Shown in pieces: positions 52,680-61,300 of a stretch of DNA of 64,000 bases. A model generated the notes under the pieces. That model was not told the origin of the DNA. It saw nothing but the letters and a program-made list of their open reading frames with translations, and ran no database searches. This DNA comes from Parus major (taxonomy: Eukaryota; Chordata; Aves; Passeriformes; Paridae), in the NCBI RefSeq assembly GCF_001522545.3, contig NC_031796.1, positions 3,234,933 to 3,298,932 of the forward strand. Direction: 5' to 3'. The position numbers and the translations under genes were made by a program. Each line of letters starts with the position of its first letter. Position 1 is the first letter of the stretch.

Positions 52680-52687
52680 TGTAAATA
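52680..52687 (+). promoter_or_regulatory. Pumilio response element candidate in GPATCH8 3' UTR
   Basis: TGTAAATA is a perfect match to the UGUANAUA consensus bound by PUM1/PUM2, in transcript orientation inside the 3' UTR. A second copy is at 53495-53502. Binding is inferred from motif only. Confidence 0.4.
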
Positions 52688-53494
52688 TGTTTGCTGTAGG
52701 TGACCCAAGACACTTGTAAAGGTTCAATTTATAGTTTCAGCTAGATGCAGAACAGCTAAGCATGTATATTTTATCAAGCTCATGTATTTTTGAAGGTTTT
52801 ATGTACTATAAAATGTAAAAACAAAAAAAAATAATCTTCATTTAGAATTTTGCAGAAGAAAAAAAATCAACAGGTGAGACTTGGGCAAGGTGAGGGGTGT
52901 GGGGGTAGCAGTGACTCTGGCAGGTAATGCTGTGTTCCTCCCTGCCATAGGAATGGGCATTGGAGCGGCCTGGGGAGCAGCAGGAATTCAGGGTGCTCCC
53001 AGAGTACAGAGAGCCCTTTTTTTTTTCCTTTTTCCTTTCCTTTTCCCCCCCTTTGGAAGCAGTAATGTGCAGACCCTGCTGGTGCAGGAGGAGCCTTGGG
53101 ACTGTTCCCATCCCACACGTGGGGTTACCCCAGTTTAGTCCATAAGGGATTTTGCAGCATCACCGGGCTCAGGTGACGCTGCCCGTGGGACCTTCCCCAT
53201 CCCAGTGCAGGACAGCTCCTGTGTCCCCACTGCCAGGGCATCGCAGCTGGCACAGCCCTTGGGCCACCACCGCTGGAGGGAGAGATTTCAGAGCAGTGTG
53301 AGGATGTGGTGCCATCCCTGTTCCTTTCCCCATCCTCTTGGCCATCTTCATCCTCTTTCCTGTCCCCTCCTGGAGTGCAGCACGAGACCAGGCAGAGTCA
53401 AAGGATCAAAATCCCCCTGAGCTTTCTCACCGTGTAAATGAGACTTTGGAGCAGGTCAGAGTGACAGCAGTCACAAAAAAGGGACTCAATTTCC

Positions 53495-53502
53495 TGTAAA
53501 TA
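53495..53502 (+). promoter_or_regulatory. Second Pumilio response element candidate
   Basis: TGTAAATA in sense orientation, present only if the distal polyadenylation site is used. Motif match only. Confidence 0.35.
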
Positions 53503-53671
53503 CCGAACAATTCAGTGTTACTGTCAGAGCTGAGCTTCTTAGGGCCCGTCTGTGCCCCGGCCCCATCACACTGTGGGCAGGGATTGTTTTTGGACTTCAG
53601 GATAGCGCTAAAATAATTAACCTGTCATTACTTAACGAGCATAAACAGACTGTATTTAACTTTGTCACATA

Positions 53672-53698
53672 AGATATATATATAAATATATATATATG
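53672..53698. repeat. AT dinucleotide microsatellite in GPATCH8 3' UTR
   Basis: Two short TA arrays (tatatatataaa then tatatatatatat) about 30 bases before the distal polyadenylation signal. Confidence 0.8.
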
Positions 53699-53727
53699 CT
53701 GTAAAATGAGGGAAAAAAAACCTTTCT

Positions 53728-53733
53728 AATAAA
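53728..53733 (+). terminator. GPATCH8: GPATCH8 distal polyadenylation signal AATAAA
   Basis: This is a canonical AATAAA followed about 20 bases later by a GT-rich stretch (GGTGTGGTGGTGGGG from about 53755), the usual downstream element. It is the last canonical signal before the GC-rich intergenic segment. Confidence 0.65.
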
Positions 53734-53750
53734 CCAATGATTTGTGGAAA

Positions 53751-55100
53751 AAAAGGTGTGGTGGTGGGGAGCTGCTGTGTAGAACACCAGAACCTCTCCT
53801 TTCCTAACCAAAGCCCTGGTTTGATTAAAGGAAAAAAGTCCCCCCCAGTGCATGCCAGCAGGGTCGGGGGCCGGGTGCCACCTGCCCTTCCCTGGCCCTG
53901 GCAGGAGGTGGCTGATGAGGGACGCTGCAAAAGTGCTGAAAGAAACAGGAAATTAAGTAATTGGCCAAAAAAGAATTCGAATTGCTGTGAGGGGTCTGGT
54001 GTGGGCTCCAGCTGGGTTCAGATGCTGCTGCCAGCTGGGGATGAGACCTCCCGAGGAGGAGCAGCTGCGCCCGAGTCCGGTGTCCTCCGCTCCCGGGGCA
54101 CGGAGCTGATCCGGGCTCAACTAAACCCTTTATTTGGGGGGGCAAATCCTATTCTCTTCCAGCTGCAGGTGCTCCAGGGCAGCCAAGGGGCTGCAGCTGC
54201 TCTGAAGTGCTGGAGCAGACCCCACACCCCCCCTCAAGGGTCGAGGTGCTGTTTGGCTCTGCGGGGACCCCGTGTGCCTCCCAAAATCCCCCGACTCCCC
54301 TGTCCTGCTTCCCACCCGCAGCTTCAGAGATGGAGAGAAGCCCCGTTTCACACGGGCTGGCTCCCGGGGATGCTCGGGGCCTCTCCCGGCCACCGGCGCT
54401 GAACTGGGCCGAGGACCCCCCGGGAATCTCGGGCAGCCTGAGAGCCCTTAATTAATGGAGTTTAAATTAATTCTGCAGGTGGGTTCAGGGGCTGACGCCG
54501 CTGTCCGGGCATGGCTGAGCCCCCGCGGCTGCCACAGGCTGCGGGCACCGGCTCCTCCACGGGGACAGGGACAAGGCCACGCCTTGCTCACCTGGCCGTG
54601 TGCTGTGCCCACCCTGCCCCCGGTCCCTTGGCAGAGCCATTTCCCTGCACAACGCCGGTGCTGCCTCTCCCTGGCAGGGTTTTGGGGTGTCCCTGCCCTG
54701 GGGAAGGGGACACTGGGAGGGTGATGCCCAGTGCGGGCGGGCTCGGTGCTGTCAGATCCATCCGGCTGTGGAAGGGATATCGGGGGCGATGGAGGGGCCC
54801 CGTGCCCCGCTGTCCTCACTGCTCCTCGCCACATTTCCGCTGGTTCCTACTGCCTGCACCCCGAAATAGCCACGCCAGGATGGGTGCGGCCCCGGCGGGC
54901 GATGGGCTCAGGCTGCTGTGGCCGTGTCCCCCCAGCCCGTGGCCGTGTCTCCCGGTGGCACTGCCACCTCCTGTCCCCTGCTCCGGCCGCATCGGGCTCC
55001 CCCGCACTCCTCTGGCTCCCCGCAGGAGCGGATGTGCGGCCGGGGGGGCCCTTCCTGTGTTCCCCGTTCCTGCTGGCCCCGTCCCCAGCTGTGTGCCCCG
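53751..55100. other. GC-rich intergenic segment GPATCH8-ITGA2B
   Basis: About 1.4 kb between the GPATCH8 polyadenylation signal and the ITGA2B start. The base composition changes here from AT-rich (GPATCH8) to very GC-rich (ITGA2B). Overlapping open frames on both strands (for example 53737-54402, 54511-55152 and 54816-55646) are GC-driven, have no recognisable product, and are rejected as genes. It must contain the ITGA2B promoter. Confidence 0.7.
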
Positions 55101-55106
55101 AGATAA
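55050..55106 (+). promoter_or_regulatory. ITGA2B: Putative ITGA2B proximal promoter: ETS cores and GATA site
   Basis: AGATAA at 55101-55106 is a perfect WGATAR GATA-factor site. Two ETS cores on the opposite strand (TTCC at 55052-55055 within CTTCCTG, and 55067-55070) lie 30-50 bases before it. No TATA box is seen. Mammalian ITGA2B promoters are TATA-less and driven by closely spaced GATA1 and ETS (FLI1/GABP) sites. The arrangement 50-100 bases before the ATG fits that model by inference; the transcription start is not visible. Confidence 0.55.
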
Positions 55107-55154
55107 GCCAGGGACTCTCAGGGACGGGGACTGTGGCCACATTTTGGGGTGATG

Positions 55155-55300
55155 ATGGGGCTGCTGCGGGTGCTGCTGCTCCTCGGGGGGCTGTGCCTGC
55201 CCCCCATGCTGGGGCTTCTCCAGGACCCCCCCACCATCTGCGAGGGACCCCCCGGCAGCTATTTCGGTTTCGCCCTGGATTTCCACATGAGCGAGGGAAA
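55155..55300 (+). CDS. ITGA2B: ITGA2B exon 1: signal peptide and propeller start
   Basis: Residues 1-49. A Leu-rich hydrophobic stretch ([13 protein letters not shown]) ends at about residue 20 and is a signal peptide, shorter than the 31 residues of human. The mature N-terminus then reads [20 protein letters not shown], the first FG-GAP strand. Cys29 in this stretch has no counterpart in human alpha-IIb as I remember it. The donor is GTAAGG. Confidence 0.85.
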
Positions 55301-58300
55301 GTAAGGAGGCACCGGGGTGTCGGGGTCGGGCACGGCACACGCCCCCCGACCCTGACCCCGCTGTGCCCCCCAGGCCCGGCGTGGCGGTGGGAGCCCCCCG
55401 TGCCAACACCTCCCAGCCCGGCGTGACTCGGCCCGGCGCCGTCTTCCTCTGCTCCTGGGACAGCAACACGACCTGCAACAATACCTGCCACCCCCTCCCC
55501 ATCGACACTGCGGGTGCGTGGTTGCCGTGGGGCGGGGGGCTGGGCGCGGGGGTGATGCCGGCTCCGCACATTCCCCCTCTCCCGCTCCCCCAGGGGACGA
55601 GAGGCAGAGCCAGGGCACCTTGGAGCTCCGCACCTACAAGTCTCACCAGTGGCTGGGAGCGTCCGTCACCAGCTGGGACGGCAATCTGGTGGTGGGTTCA
55701 TCCGGAGGGGATGTGGGCAGGCTTGGGTGGCGGCAGGGTGGGCACCCAGCCCCTCTCACGGCCGTGCCCAGGCCTGTGCCCCGCTGCAGCACTGGAACGC
55801 CATGGAAGGGCAGCAAGAGGCGTTCCGCACCCCGACGGGCGCCTGCTTCGTGTGGAGCTCGGGCCAGCGGAGCGCGGTGTGGTACTCGCCCTGCCGAGAC
55901 CAGACCATGGCCAGCACCTACCGCCAGAGGAACTACGGTGAGGGGGGACCGGGGGGCGAGGGGTGCCCCCAACCCCGCGTCCGTCTGACCCTGCCCTGTG
56001 CCCTCAGTGCACGACAAGCGCTACTGCGAGATCGGCTTCAGCGCCGCTGTCACTCCGGTGAGAGGGGACTTGAGGGGCCTGGGGGTCTCGGGGGGCTCGG
56101 GCACCTTGGGGGGATCGGGAGGTGGCGCCCCAGGGATGCCCGAGGGTAGGGATGGTACCTGGGTGTCACGGGGGGGGGATGTTGGGGTGCTGATGTGGGG
56201 GATGCTAGAGTGGGAGTTCCGGGAAGCGAGGTCCTAGGAGTGGGGGGATTCTGGGGTGGAGGTGCCAGGATGGGAGATGATGGGCTGGAATATGCCAGGA
56301 TGGGAAACACTGGGGCGGGGGATACTTGGATGAGGATGCTTTGGGGGGATGCCGGGGTGCCCCAGGGTGGTGCTGAGCCAGCTCCTCCCGCAGGACGGGA
56401 CGCTGGTGCTGGGTGCCCCTGGCGGGTACTACTTCTCGGGTGAGTCCGTACTGCCGGCCTTGCCCCCCCCCGGCTGGTGCTCCAGGGGGGCTCCCTTTGG
56501 GTGGGCGCGGCCGGAGGAGGGCACCCCCGGTGGGGTACCCCATAAAATGCCACTCGCAGTGGCACCGGCAGCCCAGGGTGGGTGGCAGCTGGTGCCCCGT
56601 CAGTGCTGGTGTCCCCCAGGGCTCGTGTACTCGGTGGAGCTGGACAAGATCCTCAGGCGCTTCACCGGCAGCTCCCTGCTGTGGCTGGGGACCCCCGGGC
56701 GCCCCACGGGACCGGTGTCCTGGGACTACGAGGACGGGTACCGGGGTGAGCAGCGGGCATGGGCACCCTGCCCCACCGCCAGCTCCTGCCCGGATACCCC
56801 TGAGTCACCAGTGGCCATGTCCCTGCAGGGTACTCGGTGGCTGTGGGCGAGTTTGATGGCAACCCCAAAACCAAAGGTAAGGCTGAGGGTGCAGGGAACA
56901 GGGGTTGATGGGCCTGGGGCACCCCGGGGCTCCAGAGTGGCCTTGCTTCCCTTCCCGAGGGGGCTGGACAGGTTGTGGGAGGACAGGCTCGTGTCCATCT
57001 CTGTGCCCTCATGTCCCCATGTAGCACCAGGGGTATCCCTGTGCCCACCCCAGTGCCGGGGGTATCCCCGTGCCCCCCTCAATGTCCCCAGAGGGGGCAC
57101 TCAGGGCTCTCATCCCCTGCAGAGTACGTGGTGGGGGTCCCCAACAAGAGCAACACGAGGGGTGAGGTGAGTACATCGGAGTGCCCGGTGCCAGTGCCTG
57201 GCCGAGGGGACACCAGGGGACACCACCGTGTGTCACCCCGGGCTGGGCCTGGCGTCTGACACTGGCCTGGGCAGGTGGAGATCCTCACCGCGGGGGACAC
57301 CCTGAGCCGGCTGCGGGGCATCGCCAGCGAGCAGGTACCCCTGCCTTGTGCCACCCCCGGTGCTCCACAGCACTCCTGCCCCCATCCCATAGCACCCCAG
57401 CACCTCCCGCTCCCCCAGCCCCCCGCCTTCTGTGCCCCTGGCACCCCCAGTGCCACCCTGTACCCGGACGCTTTCCAGGTGGCTTCGTACTTCGGGCACA
57501 CGGTGGCAGTGGCCGATGTCGATGGGGACGGGTGAGAGCAGGGACAGCGGTGTCCCCCCCGCTCCATGGGGACACCCAGGGGTGCTGCCCCGTGCCTGGC
57601 ACCCCGCTGGGTGGCCCCCGCCCCCAAACCTGCGGGCCCTGACCCTGACCCCGCGCCGGGCACAGGAGGGATGACCTGCTGGTGGGTGCACCCCTGTACA
57701 TGGCCCGGCGCTCCGACGGGCAGCGCAGCGAGCTGGGGCGTCTCTACCTCTACCTGGGCCGGGGACAGCAGCCCCTCGCCGGGCCCCCCCAGACCCTGAC
57801 GGGCACCCACCCCTACGGCCGCTTCGCCGCCGCCATCGCCAGCCTCGGGGACCTGGACAACGACGGCTTCGGCGGTAACAGTGGGGCGGGATGAGGAGAT
57901 GTGCCACCCCCCGGGGCCGCCCCTCGGGGAAACTGAGGCAGGAGAGGACGGGTGGGTATTCACGTCCCTTTTGTCCCCAGATGTGGCCGTGGGCGCCCCG
58001 CAGGGGGGTGACAGTGGCAGCGGGCAGGTCTTCATCTTCCGCGGGCAGAGTGAGGGGCTGGTCCCGGTGCCCACCCAGCGCCTCGACAGCCCCTTCCCCG
58101 GCCCCGCCGCCTTCGGCTTCGCGCTGCGTGGTGCCACCGACCTGGACGGCAACGGCTACGCGGGTACAGCCCTGACACGACACCGCCCTGCCACCGTCCT
58201 GCCACCCCGGTGTCACCAGCCCGGTGTCACCAGCCCGGTGTCACCAGCCCGGTGTCACCAGCCCGGCACCAACCCTCTGCTTGTCCCTGCAGATCTGCTC

Positions 58301-61300
58301 GTGGGGGCTTACGGGGCGGACAAGGTGGCCGTGTACCGGTGAGTGCCCGTCCCTGCGGTGGCCCGGGGGTCCCCGTTGGGTCCCCTGGCGCCTCAGCAAT
58401 GTTCCTGTGCCCCAGTGGATTACCCGTGGTGGTGGCCCAGACCCAGCTGAGTGTCCCCGACGGGCTGAATCCTGAGAACCTGAACTGTGACCTGCCCAGC
58501 TCCGGGCTCCAAGTCAGCTGGTGAGGGGACACTGCCCTGGGGACACTGTCATGGAACCACGACCGTGGGGACACCACCGTGGGCACAGGACAGGTTCCTG
58601 AGCACCTGTTGCTGTTGTCCCCCCGCAGTTTCCATGTGGTGTTTTGTGTCAGCGTGATGGGCCAGCACATCCCTGACAGCATGTGTGAGTGCCAGTGTCA
58701 CCCGGGGGGCACCACTGTCACACGGGCACCGCTGGGGTGTCACCGCGGGTGTCACCAGTGCCACCCTCCTGTTCCCCACCAGACCTGGATGCTGAGCTGC
58801 AGCTGGACCGGCTGAAGCCCCGGCAGTCGCGGAGGGTCCTGCTGCTGCAGGGACACCAACCGTCCTGGCAGGAGAAGCTGGTGGTGGCAGCGGGGACACC
58901 TCCTGTGTGCAGGAACCTCACCGCCTACCTGCGGGTACGGGGACGGGGACAGAGCGACACAGGGCGGGGACAACCCATGGAGGGTGGGGAAAAGGAATTG
59001 GGATGTGGCACCTCCAGCCAGGATGGGATCAGGGATGGGGAATAACGGTGTCCCCCCGTCCCAGGAGGGTGGAGACAGGGGTGGGGGCCCTGGGGTGGGG
59101 TGGGCACGGGGCGCCCTCCAGAGTGCTCTCCCCAGGACAAGGCCGAGTTCAAGGACAAGCTGAGCCCGGTGGCCCTGAGTGTGGCCCTGAGCGTGGCCCT
59201 GACACCAGCCAAAAAGGATCAGAAGTTGGTGCTCTATGGGGACACCCTGGTGCAGGCACAGGTAGGGGGGACATGGCTGTGGGGGGGACATCACCGTGAG
59301 GTTGGCTCATCCCCACAGTTGGGCCAGGGCACACGTGGGGATGGCACACCCCAGCTTGAGTGTGCTCAGCTCTGGGGTCCCCAGCCTGGGCCAGTGTCCC
59401 CAACAATCCCTGGGACATTGCCCCCGTCCCCCACGACTGTCCCCGATTTCCACTGCGATGTGGCTCCTACCCCCTCCACTGTCCCTCATTCCCCCTGGAA
59501 TGTGCCCCCACACTGTCCCTGCCACTCCCTGGTGTGTCCGTCCTGTTCTGCCATCTGTGCCCACCCTGTGGTCCCCAGTCCCTCGCCAGGATGTCCCCTC
59601 TGTACCTAGCACTGTCCCCATTCCCAACCCCGAGAATGTCCCCTCTGTTCCTTCTGCCATCCCCAGTCCCTCCCCTGGATGTCCCCCTGCTGTCCCTGCT
59701 CCCTCCTTGGTGTGTCTCAGGGTCCTTGAGCAGCTGTCCCCGGGTTCTGCTGTCCCCATTCTTCCCTCTTGGAGATGTCACCTCCCTCCCCTCCATTCCC
59801 GGTCTCTCCCTGGAATGTCCCCTCTCTGCACTGTCCCAAACCTTCCCTCTGGGATGTCCCCTCTGGCCCCTCCACCAGCTCAATCCCTCCTCAGGATGCC
59901 ACCCCCGTGCCCTCTGCTGTCCCCAATGAAGTCCCCCTCCCACACCTCACCCTGGACGGGGGGGTCCCCCTGTTCCCTCCCTGTCCCCTCCCAGACCCAC
60001 ATCATCCTGGAGGACTGTGGCGATGACAACCTGTGTGTCCCCGACCTCCACTTGGCTGCCGACACGTGAGCACCGGGGGGGCTGAGGGAGTGCTCGGTGT
60101 CCCCCCGGGGTGCTGAGCTCTGTCCCCATGTCCTCCAGCCCCAGCCAACGCTTGCTGATCGGGGCCGAGGCCACGCTGTCCCTGCGCGCCAACGCCACCA
60201 ACGCGGGCGAAGGCGCCTTCGAGGCGGAGCTGAGGGTGCAGCTGCCCCCCGGCACACACTATCAGGCTGCCCGCAGCAGCATCCCGGTCCGTGTCGAGTG
60301 GGGGTGACCCTGGGGGGGTTCATATTCTGTTCTTGGTGGTGTCTGGGCTGGGGGGGCTCATGTCCTACCATTACTGTCACCCTCCTTGGGGGTGCCCAGG
60401 GTGGGGGGCTCAAACTGTCCTTGGTGGATGTCACCCCCCATGGGGATGCCCAGCACAGGGGGTGACCCAAATCGGGGGGCTCACACTGTGTCCTTCATCC
60501 TCATCATCCTCCGTGGGACTGCCTGGTGGGGATGGGTGCCCAGAGATCCTGGATTGGGGGGGTTCATGTCCTGCCCTTGGTGGCCGTCACTCTCCACAGG
60601 GTCCCCATTGGTGATGGGTGTCCAGGGGTGCCCTGGGTGTGAGGTTCAAGCCCTTTCTTCAGCTCATGCAGGTCCCCAGCATGGCTGGTTCATGACGGGG
60701 TCCATGATGTGTCCCCATCCCATGTCCCCACCCCACAGGGGCAGGAGAAACTGAGCTGCAACCCCAAGAAAGAGAACGGGACCCACGTGGTGCTCTGCGA
60801 GTTGGGCAACCCCATGAAAGCAGGGGCGCGGGTAAGGGGATGGGGGGACCCTGCTGTGCCTGTCACCCGCTGGGGCTGGTCACCCAGCTGCCCCTCTCCT
60901 CTGCTGTCCCCCAGATCACCGTGGACATGGAGCTGAGCGTGTCCGGGCTGGAGGACATGGGAGATGCCATCACCTTCCACCTCCAGCTGCGGAGATGACA
61001 CCCTGCTGTCCCCCTGCCCCCCACCCACTGCTGGGACACTGGCACCTCAGTCTCGGTGTCCTCAGCGTGTCCCCAAACTCAGTGTTCATCCCTCATCTCG
61101 CTGTGTCCCCACAGCAAGAACAGCCCCAGCCCCAGCAACGCGTTGGTGACGGTGACAGTGCCTGTGGAGGCAGAGGCAGAGATGGAGCTGCGAGGGTGAG
61201 GGCCTGGGGGACCTGGGGATAATGGGGGGACAAAGGGGGACACTGACCCCCCTCTCCAACCAGCAACTCCCTGCCTGCCGTGATGGTGCTGCCCACGAGC

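Larger units (their letters stand above)
51636..53750 (+). other. GPATCH8: GPATCH8 3' untranslated region
   Basis: The region runs from the TGA at 51633-51635 to just beyond the AATAAA at 53728-53733. The middle part (about 52500-52830) is AT-rich and looks like a conserved vertebrate 3' UTR, with several T runs and TGTA-type motifs. It carries two perfect Pumilio consensus elements (TGTAAATA at 52680-52687 and 53495-53502) and an AT dinucleotide microsatellite at about 53672-53698. The exact cleavage site is not visible. Shorter isoforms could end near the ATTAAA at 52004-52009 or the A-rich stretch at about 52806-52832. Confidence 0.75.

Noticed and set aside
53737..55152. Overlapping + frames in the intergenic segment (221, 213 and 231 codons)
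   Set aside because: No recognisable product, no splice context and compositionally biased sequence. The region is better explained as the ITGA2B promoter and spacer.
54816..55646. Long antisense frames (276 and 240 codons) over the ITGA2B 5' end, and similar ones at 57079-58152 and 61079-61945
   Set aside because: High GC removes stop codons. The frames cross exons and introns of ITGA2B without any recognisable domain.
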